Source: Coriobacteriia bacterium (lineage in GTDB: Bacteria > Actinomycetota > Coriobacteriia > WRKU01 > WQUG01). From it: a stretch of DNA of 52,760 nt. Each line of letters begins with the position of its first letter. Position 1 is the first letter of the stretch. Position numbers and translations under genes: made by a program. The stretch is from positions 1 through 52,760 of the forward strand of contig WRBW01000003.1 of NCBI GenBank assembly GCA_009784345.1, written 5' to 3'. The notes under the pieces were generated by a model. The model ran no database searches, was not told the origin of the DNA, and was given only the letters and a program-made list of their open reading frames with translations. Of the stretch, positions 9,636-20,009 are shown piece after piece.

Positions 9636-11033
9636 CTATCCTTTTCTCTTCAGTCGCGCACAAAAATGGCCATCAGGGCCACCTGAACTTGGTAATATGT
9701 TCAAAAACCCATCCTTGCCCAGCGCATCCACAAAGGGCGGTGCCACTTCGCTTTCCGTGAAGGGCTCTACTTCATATTCTTTGCCAGCTGCTGTAGCTAA
9801 GAATCGCTCTATGACAGACTGGTTTTCTACCGTAGCAATTGTACACGTTGCATAGAAGAGTCGACCACCTGGTTTCACCAAAGCTGCAGACCAGGAAATC
9901 ATGCGCGAGCCCAGCTTTGCAAGCGCAATCAAGTCATCGGGCGAAAGCTTCCAGCGCTTGTCTGCGCCGCGGCGCAGGGTACCAAGCCCCGAACAGGGTG
10001 CGTCAATCAAAACGCTGTCAAAGGATGGACGCACTCCCCCTGTTAAGAGTCCTTTTTCTAAACGCTCATAAGCTGATTGCTTTTTCACATCTATCGTCAG
10101 ATAGCGTGCTTCCCGAACTCCGTAGCTTTGCGCCGTGCGCAGGGCAACCTGATTCTTGAACTCATACAAATCGAGGCCAACAATCTGTGCAGGCCCGCCG
10201 CGCCTGCGAGCACCCGCTGCCATGACGAGTGACTTTGTGCCGCGTCCGCTGCCGACCTCAAGAAGCTGCTGGTCAGGCTGAGCCTTCACCAAGTCAACTA
10301 CCTGCTGGGCAGCTAGGTCCATTGCTACAAAGGATGCACGCAGCTCTGCCGGCATGGCCCAGAACTTGGCCTGGTCGAGGATCTGATAGGCACCCTCGAC
10401 TCCGGCGGATTTATAGCCAACTTTGGCAGCCTCAAGCGCCGCGAGGGACTGTTTTTCTGACCGCAGAAAGGGCAGCTGCGCGACATACAGAGGCGCTGGC
10501 TCATTATTGGTAGCCATCATTTCACGTGCACGCTTCGCGCCGTACTGGTCTTCCATCAAACGTGCCAGCCACAGAGGGTGACCATAAAGTGTCGCCGCAG
10601 CATTCAAATCTGTCTCAGGGTCGCCCCCCGGAAAGAGCTTCTCGCGCTTTTCGCTGAGCCTGCGTAAGACGGCGTTTGCAAGACCTCGATAAGTCTTTGA
10701 ATTCGTGGCAAAGTAGGCCAGCTCTACACCTTGGTTCACCACAACGTAGGCCTCGGTCTTTTCGAAAAAGAGCTCATAGGCGGCAAGTGCGAGCGCGTCT
10801 TTCAAATCGTCAGGCGTCGCTTCTGGCTTTGACAATTCGGTCGCAACGAGCTGGTCCAAAGTGCCGCGCGTGGCAATAGTGCCGTAGGCAAGCCGTGTGG
10901 CAAAGGCCTTGTCGCGCGGGTCTATGTTGGCGCCCACTAGTGCAGACTGCATGGCCTCTGCTGCATAGGACTGCTTTTCGCGCACCCGCTTGATAACCTT
11001 AAAGGCGAGCCGCCGTGCGGGACTTAAACCCAT
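9636..11033 (-). CDS. rsmB: 16S rRNA (cytosine-C5) methyltransferase RsmB/Sun
   Basis: NusB-like N-terminus then LLEVGSGRGTKSLVMA, DAPCSGLGTLRRGADKRWK. Confidence 0.88.
   Translation of the reverse strand: MGLSPARRLAFKVIKRVREKQSYAAEAMQSALVGANIDPRDKAFATRLAYGTIATRGTLDQLVATELSKPEATPDDLKDALALAAYELFFEKTEAYVVVNQGVELAYFATNSKTYRGLANAVLRRLSEKREKLFPGGDPETDLNAAATLYGHPLWLARLMEDQYGAKRAREMMATNNEPAPLYVAQLPFLRSEKQSLAALEAAKVGYKSAGVEGAYQILDQAKFWAMPAELRASFVAMDLAAQQVVDLVKAQPDQQLLEVGSGRGTKSLVMAAGARRRGGPAQIVGLDLYEFKNQVALRTAQSYGVREARYLTIDVKKQSAYERLEKGLLTGGVRPSFDSVLIDAPCSGLGTLRRGADKRWKLSPDDLIALAKLGSRMISWSAALVKPGGRLFYATCTIATVENQSVIERFLATAAGKEYEVEPFTESEVAPPFVDALGKDGFLNILPSSGGPDGHFCARLKRKG
10026..10037 (-). repeat. 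Dispersed 12-mer copy (perfect) in rsmB
   Basis: TGGACGCACTCCCCC; codes GVRP. Confidence 0.9.
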
Positions 11034-12130
11034 GTTAAACCGTCCTTCGCTGGAAATCCGTTCAGCCAATCTGCTGCTGGCATGACTTTTTTGCCGTCAG
11101 GCTTGACCTCAATCAACTCGACACTGCCGTCTGCACAGCCCAGGTAAACACGTCGCGTACCCGAACTTTTGACCAGGCTCACCTGACCTTTGCGGAGTGC
11201 GTCCACACCCCTTGACTCACTGCCTTCTTGAGATTCTTCGACGCGCTGCGCTCGTTCAAGGTGAAGAGGTGAAGCTTCTTCCGAATACTTTATTGCTTCG
11301 AGGATGGTCGCACCCTTGCCCTCTATTTCAAGGCGTGCGGGTGCGTGAACGCTGCTTGCGCGAACACGGCGCAAGAAAGTTTCGACCGTCAGGTCGCTAC
11401 TCAGTCGCAGCTCTGCCTTTTCAATCTTGTCAGCATAGCTGACCTGGGACTCATCTTGAACGGTCCAGGCAGCAGACCTGCCCAGGATGCTTGGGATCAA
11501 GTCAACCAGCAGTTGCCCACCCAGTACGGCTAGTTCGCGACGCAGCTGCGGGGCTGTTTTGCTGGCAACTTCGGTCATCGCCACACCGCAGTAAGGTCCC
11601 GTATCGAGACCCGCCTCCATGTACATGATGCTGACACCGGTATGGCTGTCTCCTTCAAGAATGGCACGCTCAATTGGTGCTGCACCGCGCCATCTGGGCA
11701 AAAGCGATGCGTGAACATTGATGCATCCTGCAGCAGGAATATCGAGCACCTCTTGTGGCAAAATCATGCCGTAGGCAGCAACGACAATCAAGTCGGGCTT
11801 GAGCTCTGCAAGCTCTTTTTGAACCTCTTCATCACGCAGACTTGTTGGCCTGTGCAGGTTGATGCCGCGATCGATGGCTAGCTTGCTGACCTCGCTGGGT
11901 ACGGGCTTGCTACCCCTTTTTGATACGGCATCGGGCCGTGAATAGACGGCAACGACTTCGGAAAAGGACAGGGTGTCGAGCATAATGCGCAGTACATCTG
12001 CTGCAAAATCGGGGGTTCCCATAAAGACGATGCGAGCCTTGGGTGCAATAAAGGCTGGCCGATCAATGCGCTCGGCCAAATGGTTAATATTGTCATAATT
12101 TGACATTATGGGGATGAAGCGCTCAAACAT
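11024..12130 (-). CDS. fmt: Methionyl-tRNA formyltransferase
   Basis: RIVFMGTPDFAADVLR..., VAAYGMILPQEVLDIPAAGCINVHASLLPRWRGAAPIERAILEGD. Confidence 0.94.
   Translation of the reverse strand: MFERFIPIMSNYDNINHLAERIDRPAFIAPKARIVFMGTPDFAADVLRIMLDTLSFSEVVAVYSRPDAVSKRGSKPVPSEVSKLAIDRGINLHRPTSLRDEEVQKELAELKPDLIVVAAYGMILPQEVLDIPAAGCINVHASLLPRWRGAAPIERAILEGDSHTGVSIMYMEAGLDTGPYCGVAMTEVASKTAPQLRRELAVLGGQLLVDLIPSILGRSAAWTVQDESQVSYADKIEKAELRLSSDLTVETFLRRVRASSVHAPARLEIEGKGATILEAIKYSEEASPLHLERAQRVEESQEGSESRGVDALRKGQVSLVKSSGTRRVYLGCADGSVELIEVKPDGKKVMPAADWLNGFPAKDGLTWV
11194..11205 (+). repeat. Dispersed 12-mer copy (perfect) in fmt
   Basis: GCGGAGTGCGTCCA; codes VDALR. Confidence 0.9.
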
Positions 12131-12153
12131 CTCTGTTACTCCTTCGCAAGCGT

Positions 12154-12720
12154 CTAGAGCAGGTCAAAGTATTCACGCAGGGCATGCTTTTTGTCATCAT
12201 CGCTCAAGCGATCGACAAAGCTCACGCCATCAAGGTGGTCATTTTCATGCTGGAACACACGTGCTAGAAAACCTTCTGCTACTACTTTCACCGGATTGCC
12301 CTGATGGTCAAAGCCTTCGACCACGACCCCGCTCGATCTTTCCACCGGTGCGTAGAGTGCTGGAAAAGACAGGCAACCTTCTTCGTCTTCTACGCACTCA
12401 CCAGCTAAAATGACTTTCGGGTTCACCAGAGCAGCAGCCCCCGTGTCCCCAACAGGCGTACCGACCTCACCCTCTTCGCCTTCGATGTCATAAACAAAAA
12501 CGCGCTGGGCAACACCTACCTGGATGGCTGCAAGTCCCGCACCATTTTCCTTACGCATCGTTAGAATTAAATCGTCTACCAGCTGCTGTAGCTGCAGCAA
12601 GGCAGCATCACTGCTGAGGTCAACGGGCTTACTGACCTGCGATAAACGCGGATCGGGATGGGAGACCACTTTGCGCGCACTGCCGCCCGTTTTTTTCATA
12701 AAAGGTGCTTTGAATACCAC
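12154..12720 (-). CDS. def: Peptide deformylase
   Basis: GAGLAAIQVGVAQRVF, EEGCLSFP, FQHENDHLDGVSF. Confidence 0.95.
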   Translation of the reverse strand: MVFKAPFMKKTGGSARKVVSHPDPRLSQVSKPVDLSSDAALLQLQQLVDDLILTMRKENGAGLAAIQVGVAQRVFVYDIEGEEGEVGTPVGDTGAAALVNPKVILAGECVEDEEGCLSFPALYAPVERSSGVVVEGFDHQGNPVKVVAEGFLARVFQHENDHLDGVSFVDRLSDDDKKHALREYFDLL

Positions 12721-12728
12721 AGTAAATC

Positions 12729-13457
12729 CTAATTGTCTGTTGCTGTTAAATAGAGAATTCCGTCATCTGGAATGGGAATACTCTCCGTCCCCTGCATGAC
12801 TATGACGTTTTCGGGACTGGCGATCTCAACGCGGGCCTCATGGGCGCCATCAAAAGTTTCGCTATTGCTGTCGGTGCCGCTGGTTATCGAGCCATCGAAG
12901 GCAATGTTGCCATCGACCAAAACCTGCACGACGCTTGCACGTCCCTCGCGAGCTTCAACCGTAAAGGAGAAGGGCACGCGCTGGTCTTCTGGCACCTGCG
13001 CTTCTGGCGTGGTACTGACCGTGGGGGTGGCCTCTGCGGGAAGTGGGTTCGTACCTGGCACAAAGCCGCTGTCCCTGTTCATAAAATAAATACCGCCAGC
13101 TATGACGGCAATCACTACGACGACCACGGCAATAACGCGCCAATTCATTTCATGCTCAGACTTTCGAGGCAGCGGTGCGAGGCTGGGGTTATAGGATGGC
13201 CTGGTCGCAGGCTCTCGACGTGAACCCTGTGACTGCCGATCAAACTGTGCCAGGAAGGAGGCTGGGTCGACACCACAGATTTTGCAGTAACTGAGGATGT
13301 AGCCGCGGGCATAACCTGACGCGGGCACGGCATCAAGGTTGTCGTTTTCCAGATTATCGATGGCAGACTGCATGATATGCGTGCGTTGTGACACGTCTTG
13401 GGCCGTGAGCCCAGCACTACGCCTTGCTTCAATAAGCATATCACCCAAGCTGCTCAT
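12729..13457 (-). CDS. RodZ-like helix-turn-helix membrane protein with DUF4115-like domain
   Basis: MSSLGDMLIEARRSAGLTAQDVSQRTHI...ASGYARGYILSYCKICGVDP + TM + beta-rich C-terminus. Confidence 0.8.
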   Translation of the reverse strand: MSSLGDMLIEARRSAGLTAQDVSQRTHIMQSAIDNLENDNLDAVPASGYARGYILSYCKICGVDPASFLAQFDRQSQGSRREPATRPSYNPSLAPLPRKSEHEMNWRVIAVVVVVIAVIAGGIYFMNRDSGFVPGTNPLPAEATPTVSTTPEAQVPEDQRVPFSFTVEAREGRASVVQVLVDGNIAFDGSITSGTDSNSETFDGAHEARVEIASPENVIVMQGTESIPIPDDGILYLTATDN

Positions 13458-13458
13458 G

Positions 13459-15969
13459 CTAATCTACCCTCTCCTCGGGATCAAAGTCATCATCGTAGTC
13501 CTGATCAAAGTCAGCATCAAAATCTGCCTCTGCCTCGTCCTCGAAATCGTCCTCGTCATAATCATCGGGATTTCTCAGCCGGGCAAGGCCTGCACTGTCA
13601 ATCAAAACTTCGCGGGGTTTCGAGCCGTCTGGCGGCCCAACTACCCCTCTAGAATGTAACATATCCATGATGCGCCCTGCACGAGAATAACCCACAGAGA
13701 AGCGTCTTTGAATGCCGCTGGTCGACCCAAAGCCGGCAGCAACCACCATTTCAGCCGCGTCCCACAGCAGGGCGTCTTCTTCACCGGCACTGTCAGAGCC
13801 GTCAGAACCATCAGCTCCTGATACCGCGACATCGAAAATCGATTCGTCATAGGTGACGTCTCCTGCTTGATCGCGCAAGAATCCGACAGCCGCCTCGATT
13901 TCGTCTTCTGAGACATAGCAGCCCTGGATGCGCTTGGGCTCAGGCCAGGACGGAATCGAGAAGAGCATATCACCCAGACCTGTCAGCTTTTCTGCACCAG
14001 AAACGTCCAAAATAACACGTGAGTTACTGGCAGTCGCCGTTCTAAAGGCAACACGGTTGGTAATATTTGCCTTGATTTGACCGGTCACAACATTGGCATC
14101 AGGTCGCTGCGTTGCCACAATCAGGTGAATACCTGCTGCACGTGCCAGCTGGGCAATCTGAACAATGGATGACTCGACTTCTTTTGCTGCCTTGTCCATC
14201 AGATTTGCGAGCTCATCGATGACGATGACCAAATAGGGCAGCTCAAGAGCATCCTCGCCATGCTTGCCATCGATGACGGCCTGATTGTATTCCCCAATGT
14301 TTCGGGCTCGATGCTTTTCAAGCGTCGCCAGACGTCTTTCCATCTCTCCCACAGCCCAGGCAAGAGCAGATGCCGCCTTCTTCACGCTGGTCACAACGGG
14401 CACCTTCAAGTGCGGAAGACCATTAAACATCGAGAACTCAACACGCTTGGGATCAATCAGAATCAGGTTTACTTCAGCAGGTGTTGCCCGCATAATCATC
14501 GTCATAATCATCGAGTTGACTGCGACCGATTTACCCGACCCCGTAGCACCAGCAACCAGCAGGTGTGGCATGCTCGCAAGATTGCGGGCAATGCTTGCGC
14601 CGGTGACATCACGCCCAAAGTACAGGGTCAAAGGCCCGTCGCCTGAATCTGTCGGCTTGATTACATCGCCCAAGGTAACAGAAGAGCGGCTCGCATTAGG
14701 CACCTCGACGCCCACCAAGCTCTCGCCAGGAATCGGCGCCAGAATACGAATCGTCGGAGCCGCCAGTGCATAGGCCAGATTGTCATTAAGCGCCGTCACC
14801 TTATTCATTTTAACGCCACTGGCAATGTCAACCTTGTACAGGGTGACCGTCGGGCCCACAATCCAGTCAACTACCTGGGAATCAACACCGAATTCGCGGA
14901 GTGTGTCCACCAGCAGATCTGCCGTTGCCTGCTGTTGCGCCTCTGCCTCCGGAGAGTTTTCATCGAAGTCTGCCGTTCCTTTTTTGAGCAAGTCCATGGC
15001 TGGCAAGACAAAGCCTTCAAGCGCGCGTGGCGCCGTCGTATTATGCGCCAGAACTTCAGTAACGGCTGCGGCAGGCTCGATAACCTCAGTCGCCTTTTCT
15101 TCTGCCGGCTTCTTTTTCTTGCCCTTTAAGACCTGGGTGCGCTCGAGTTCATCCTCATCATCGTCGAGCAGCGTGGTCGGGGCATTATCAAGGGTATTTA
15201 TTCCGGGACTCTTGCGTCTACCCGTGGTGCGAGCAGGAGCATCGTCAGGCTCCTGTGCTGCCAGCTTTTCTGTGCGTGGCATAAGGGCTGCCTTTTCAGC
15301 CTGTGCGTAGGCGCGCTCTTCTGCGCGGTCTGCACGCCAGTCTGAAAGCCACTCGAATACTGCTGACAGCGAAAAGCCCGTGATGATGAGACCAATGAGT
15401 CCTAGTGCAATGAAGATGACATAGGAAATCGCGGTGCCCGCAAGAGCATGTACCGCCCAGGCAAGAGCATTGCCTAGGTAACCACCATGTGACTGCAAGG
15501 TAGCAGATTCAAAGGGCGTAGCCTGCGCTGCACTAACCGCAACGAGCCCCACTACACCTATGACGGCAAGCAAAAAGAGCGACAAGCCTACCGCAAAACG
15601 CATTTCAGAAAAGCGCAGAGCGGGAATGAAAAAGGTAAGACCCATGATTATCAGTACAAAGGGCAAGACAAAGCGACCAAGTCCGATGAGAAGACCCAGC
15701 CCCATGTCGATAAAGCCCGTAGCAACCCCGGTCAGTATCCCAAAGACAGGCAAGATAACGCTCAGGGCAAGCACCGTACCTAAAGTAACGAGGACTATGC
15801 CCCATATGTCAGAAGCTGCACGCTCATCAATCAGGGGGCTGCGCTGCGCCTTCTTACTTGCACGCCCCGTCTTTTGTGAGCCCGTGCGTGAACTGGCAGC
15901 TTTGGACGCACTCCCCCTGCTGCCGGTTCGTGAGCCACTTTTACTCTGAGTTTTTTTCTTTGCTGACAC
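13459..15969 (-). CDS. ftsK: DNA translocase FtsK/SpoIIIE
   Basis: Four-TM N-terminus, PHLLVAGATGSGKSVAVNSMIMTM Walker A, C-terminal gamma winged helix, acidic tail. Confidence 0.95.
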   Translation of the reverse strand: MSAKKKTQSKSGSRTGSRGSASKAASSRTGSQKTGRASKKAQRSPLIDERAASDIWGIVLVTLGTVLALSVILPVFGILTGVATGFIDMGLGLLIGLGRFVLPFVLIIMGLTFFIPALRFSEMRFAVGLSLFLLAVIGVVGLVAVSAAQATPFESATLQSHGGYLGNALAWAVHALAGTAISYVIFIALGLIGLIITGFSLSAVFEWLSDWRADRAEERAYAQAEKAALMPRTEKLAAQEPDDAPARTTGRRKSPGINTLDNAPTTLLDDDEDELERTQVLKGKKKKPAEEKATEVIEPAAAVTEVLAHNTTAPRALEGFVLPAMDLLKKGTADFDENSPEAEAQQQATADLLVDTLREFGVDSQVVDWIVGPTVTLYKVDIASGVKMNKVTALNDNLAYALAAPTIRILAPIPGESLVGVEVPNASRSSVTLGDVIKPTDSGDGPLTLYFGRDVTGASIARNLASMPHLLVAGATGSGKSVAVNSMIMTMIMRATPAEVNLILIDPKRVEFSMFNGLPHLKVPVVTSVKKAASALAWAVGEMERRLATLEKHRARNIGEYNQAVIDGKHGEDALELPYLVIVIDELANLMDKAAKEVESSIVQIAQLARAAGIHLIVATQRPDANVVTGQIKANITNRVAFRTATASNSRVILDVSGAEKLTGLGDMLFSIPSWPEPKRIQGCYVSEDEIEAAVGFLRDQAGDVTYDESIFDVAVSGADGSDGSDSAGEEDALLWDAAEMVVAAGFGSTSGIQRRFSVGYSRAGRIMDMLHSRGVVGPPDGSKPREVLIDSAGLARLRNPDDYDEDDFEDEAEADFDADFDQDYDDDFDPEERVD
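14898..14909 (+). repeat. Dispersed 12-mer copy (GGAGTGTGTCCA, 11/12) in ftsK
   Basis: GCGGAGTGTGTCCA; codes VDTLR. Confidence 0.8.
15903..15914 (-). repeat. Dispersed 12-mer copy (perfect) in ftsK N-terminus
   Basis: TGGACGCACTCCCCC; codes GSASK (a third reading frame). Confidence 0.9.
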
Positions 15970-15993
15970 AGTTCCCCATTCTTGCTTGAAGCT

Positions 15994-16857
15994 TTATAGA
16001 TAGAAGTGCAGGAAGATCAAAATGACCCCCAGCAAGGCGGCATAGATGGCAAAAAAGTTAAGGCTTGTGCGCTGAACCAGTCTAATCATCCAGGCAATAG
16101 TGAGGTAGCCGACGATACCTGCGATGACAAAGGCGATAGCCGATATCCAGAAACTGGGCAGCACGAGGTCTCCTTGCACCCAGCGCACGGTGTCACGCAG
16201 CGAACCCGCGACGATGACGGGAATCGTGAGGAGGAAGCTAAAACGTGTTGCTTGCTCGCGTGACATACCCATCCACAGACCAGCGGCGATGGTAGAGCCA
16301 CTGCGTGAAATTCCGGGGATGACGGCAAGGCCTTGGATAAAGCCGATGCCTGCTGCACGGGCTGGGGTCAGCTTGTCCATACTGCGATGCTGCTTCATTT
16401 TCTGCAAAGCATATTCAGAAGACACGAGCATAAGGGCGGTGACGATAAACATGGAGCCGAGGATAAACATATTTGCCGCGTAGGCATCGAGTCTACTTGA
16501 AAACACCAGTCCCATGGGGCCGGTGACCAGCATGGCGATTATCAAAAAGACCGTGATGCGTCTTTGCGCCGACATGCTTTCGCGGTTTGCAGGAAGCCAA
16601 GAGATAATGATGTCTTTTATGTCATTGCGAAAGTAGACGATGGCAGCGATGAGCGTCGGGATATGCAGGAAAAAGTAGAAGTCTACCGCGCCTGCTGGTT
16701 CTCCGCCAAAGAGCATGTTCAAGATGGAGAGCTGACCTGAGCTCGAAACCGGGATGAACTCTGTCAGGCCTTGCACCAGTGCCATGACGACGGCATAGAC
16801 CCAGTCGCCAATGACAAGTGTTGCAGCCTGAGTTGATGCAAGCATGCTAGTGAGCAT
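15994..16857 (-). CDS. uppP: Undecaprenyl-diphosphatase
   Basis: ALVQGLTEFIPVSSSGQLSI, PGISRSGSTIAAGLWMGMSREQATRFSFLL. Confidence 0.93.
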   Translation of the reverse strand: MLTSMLASTQAATLVIGDWVYAVVMALVQGLTEFIPVSSSGQLSILNMLFGGEPAGAVDFYFFLHIPTLIAAIVYFRNDIKDIIISWLPANRESMSAQRRITVFLIIAMLVTGPMGLVFSSRLDAYAANMFILGSMFIVTALMLVSSEYALQKMKQHRSMDKLTPARAAGIGFIQGLAVIPGISRSGSTIAAGLWMGMSREQATRFSFLLTIPVIVAGSLRDTVRWVQGDLVLPSFWISAIAFVIAGIVGYLTIAWMIRLVQRTSLNFFAIYAALLGVILIFLHFYL

Positions 16858-16908
16858 AGCCTAAGCCTCCCCGCCTTTGTTGTTGGTGCCCTTCAACATC
16901 GCGCCCAA

Positions 16909-18921
16909 CTATATTTCCATGATGACGGGTATGACCATGGGTCTGGTTTTTGTGCGTTCCCACACTAATTGAGATACGGCATCCTTGACCGATCTACGGG
17001 CATTGTTCAAGGTCGCCTTCTCACGCAGATTGCGCTCAAGTGTTTTTGTGGCGCGCTCTGCGATTTCTGATTGGAAGAACTCGGGGTCAGATACACTGAC
17101 GCCGCGGAAAATCACTTCCATGTCACCCATGGCCTGCTTGCGACTGCGGTTCACGTTTGCCACGATGGTCACGATGCCATCCTGGCTCAGGTGCTGGCGG
17201 TCACGCAAAATGACGCTGTCAAAATCGCCGACATTCAAGCCGTCGACGTAAATCACACCGTTTTGCACAGGTTCTTTTTGGTAGGCGCCATCTTCATCGA
17301 ATTCAATGACGTCACCGTTTTCTAAGACAAAGATGTATTCTTCAGGAATACCCACCTGCAGGGCAAGCTCTTTGTGGGCATGCAGGTGCCTGGTCTCGCC
17401 ATGCACGGGCAGGAAGTATTCTGGCTTGATGATGTTGAGCAGCATTTTCAGTTCTTCTGAGGCTGCGTGTCCACTAACATGCACTTTGGCATCGCGACCC
17501 TCATGGACCTCTGCTCCGCATTTGACCAATTGGTTGATAACCGTGTTAACCGCCTGCTCATTACCGGGAACCGGCGTTGCCGAAAAGATGACGGTGTCAC
17601 CTGCGGCCACACGAATACTGCGATGTTCACCAATAGCCATACGCGACAGGGCAGATAAGGGCTCGCCCTGACTGCCGGTACACAAAACAACGATGTCTTC
17701 TGGTTCGTAGTCGCGCAGATTAAAGGCGTCGATAATCATGTCGTCAGGAATGGCCAGATAGCCCAGCTTACGTGCAATCTCTGTGTTGCGCAGCATGCTT
17801 CGTCCTGTTACTGCCACCTTCCTGCCAGAGGCGATGGCTGCGTCACAAATCTGCTGCAGACGATGGATGTGGCTCGAGAACGAGGCTATGATGATGCGTT
17901 GCTTTGCCTGTGCCATGATGGAACGTAGTGATCTGCCTACTTCAGCTTCGCTGGGGGTGATGCCTGGTCTTTCAGCACAGGTCGAATCAGACAGCAGTAG
18001 CATGACGCCCTCGTCGCCTGCTTTTACCAGCGCAGAGTAGTCGACGACACGCCCGTTGATGGGGGTCTGGTCGAACTTGAAGTCGCCCGTGTGCAACACA
18101 TTACCGACAGGTGTCTGAATGAGCACCGCAACCGCATCAGGAATCGAGTGGTTGACATCAATGAAGTTGAGACCGAAGACTCCGCACTTGAGGTGATCCT
18201 TGCTGCTGACTTCGGTAAATTTTGCATTTTTGATGCCGTGTTCTTCAAACTTACCCTTGATCATGCCGCAGGTGAGCTTTGTGGTGATAATGGGTACGCT
18301 GCGGCGGCTCAAATCTTTAAGCAGCCAGGGCAGGGCACCCGTGTGGTCTTCATGACCATGGGTGATGACGATGCCCTTCAGTTTGTGCTCGTTTTCGATG
18401 ACGTAGGAATAGTCGGGCAAAATAAGGTCGATACCCAGCTGATTTTCGTCGGGAAACATGAGTCCTGCATCAACAACAATCATGTCATCGCCATATTCAA
18501 AGACGGTCATGTTCTTGCCGATGGCGTCCAGTCCACCCAAAGGTATGACCCTCAGGCGCTTTTCAGTCGAAGTGTCTTTCCGAGCAGGTTGTGCATTTTT
18601 CTGAGTGTTCGTGCGCCCCGCAGACTTAGCAGTCGCGCGCCCCGCAGGCTTTGAGGCAGTTTTTGCCAGCGGCTTTGCCTTTTGCTTTGTCATCTGCTTC
18701 GTACCTGGCTTGACGATTTGCTTCTCGCCTTGCTTTGCCAGACCCTTCGCCTGTCCTCTTTTGGGGGCAGAGCGCGGGCTCGTCTTGGGACGAGGCTTTC
18801 TCGTATTCTGCCTCTTTGGCTGCTCGCCTGTCTGCGAGCTCTTTTTCTGCTCGTCTTTCGGCGAGTCTTGTCCGCCGCTTTGCGGCGCTTGAGATGTTTG
18901 CTTTGATGGCTTAGAGCTCAT
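16909..18921 (-). CDS. Ribonuclease J with long basic N-terminal extension
   Basis: LRVIPLGGLDAIGKNMTVFEYGDDMIVVDAGLMFPDE..., ITHGHEDHTGALPWLL; about 130-aa K/R/Q/T/P-rich N-terminus. Confidence 0.92.
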   Translation of the reverse strand: MSSKPSKQTSQAPQSGGQDSPKDEQKKSSQTGEQPKRQNTRKPRPKTSPRSAPKRGQAKGLAKQGEKQIVKPGTKQMTKQKAKPLAKTASKPAGRATAKSAGRTNTQKNAQPARKDTSTEKRLRVIPLGGLDAIGKNMTVFEYGDDMIVVDAGLMFPDENQLGIDLILPDYSYVIENEHKLKGIVITHGHEDHTGALPWLLKDLSRRSVPIITTKLTCGMIKGKFEEHGIKNAKFTEVSSKDHLKCGVFGLNFIDVNHSIPDAVAVLIQTPVGNVLHTGDFKFDQTPINGRVVDYSALVKAGDEGVMLLLSDSTCAERPGITPSEAEVGRSLRSIMAQAKQRIIIASFSSHIHRLQQICDAAIASGRKVAVTGRSMLRNTEIARKLGYLAIPDDMIIDAFNLRDYEPEDIVVLCTGSQGEPLSALSRMAIGEHRSIRVAAGDTVIFSATPVPGNEQAVNTVINQLVKCGAEVHEGRDAKVHVSGHAASEELKMLLNIIKPEYFLPVHGETRHLHAHKELALQVGIPEEYIFVLENGDVIEFDEDGAYQKEPVQNGVIYVDGLNVGDFDSVILRDRQHLSQDGIVTIVANVNRSRKQAMGDMEVIFRGVSVSDPEFFQSEIAERATKTLERNLREKATLNNARRSVKDAVSQLVWERTKTRPMVIPVIMEI

Positions 18922-19825
18922 CGAGCCTCCTAAAAGTATCACTCATGACGGTCAAAAGTTCTGCCGTTTGGTCCTCTGTTGCGTTAACCAAGGGTAGACG
19001 CACCGGACCTACGGGGAAATCAAGCAGCGCTAGGGCGCGCTTGACCAAAATCGGGTTAGAAGTCGTGAATAGTTGTTTCTGCAGTGGGCGCAGGGTCTGA
19101 TCAATCGCCTCAGCTGCAGCCTTATTGCCAGCCATATAGGCCTCGATCATTTCCTTCATGGCGGGAGCAGCAATATTACCAATGGTCGAAATAACGCCCA
19201 CTCCACCACGCTCCAGGTTGGGTAGTGTCAGGCAGTCGTCTCCGGCAAAGATTTCGAAATCATCAGGCGTATTCGCGACAATGGTCTCGAGCTGAGCCAT
19301 GTCATCATTGGCCTGCTTCAGAGCCCTAATGTTAGGCACATCGTCGGCAAGGCGAATAATGGTATCTGGGTCAATATTGACGACACTGCGTCCTGGAATG
19401 TTGTACACCACAACCGGCACTTCAACGGCTTCAGCAATCAGACGCATGTGCTGATAAATACCCTCTTGCGGCGGCTTATTGTAGTAGGGCGTTACTGCCA
19501 TAATGGCATTGATGCGTCCACCTTTCAGCGCGCACACACGCTGGGCAAAAAGAACGCTGTCTTCAGTACAGTTGTCACCAATATTAGCAACCAGGGGTAC
19601 ATCGTCACCAACTGCCTCGATAACCGCTTCGAACAAGTCGCAGCGCTCATCACGGCTAATTGTGGGGCTCTCCCCCGTTGTACCATTCACAATCAGACCA
19701 TCATTGCCTTGCTCGATAAGCTTAAGTGCCAGCTCCTGCGCACGGGGCAGGTCAAGCGAACCATCCTCTTTAAAGGGTGTCACCATGGCTGTCAGCAAGC
19801 GACCAAAGCGTGGTATGTAGGCCAT
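18911..19825 (-). CDS. dapA: 4-hydroxy-tetrahydrodipicolinate synthase
   Basis: RLLTAMVTPFKEDGSLD, NGTTGESPTISRDE, YYNKPPQEGIYQH. Confidence 0.94.
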   Translation of the reverse strand: MAYIPRFGRLLTAMVTPFKEDGSLDLPRAQELALKLIEQGNDGLIVNGTTGESPTISRDERCDLFEAVIEAVGDDVPLVANIGDNCTEDSVLFAQRVCALKGGRINAIMAVTPYYNKPPQEGIYQHMRLIAEAVEVPVVVYNIPGRSVVNIDPDTIIRLADDVPNIRALKQANDDMAQLETIVANTPDDFEIFAGDDCLTLPNLERGGVGVISTIGNIAAPAMKEMIEAYMAGNKAAAEAIDQTLRPLQKQLFTTSNPILVKRALALLDFPVGPVRLPLVNATEDQTAELLTVMSDTFRRLDEL

Positions 19826-20009
19826 ATGAATGTCTCCTTTTTGACGTGTCATATCTCTTCTCCATGCGCCGCAGCGCATGCTAATTCAACTCTCTATTTT
19901 CGCACAGTCTTTTGTTTATTTGATGCAGCGACAGACAGAAGAGTGTTTCGTTACCATTTAGTTTGCAATCAAGCGGAGGAGTGCTCCGAGTCACAATACA
20001 TTACACTAC

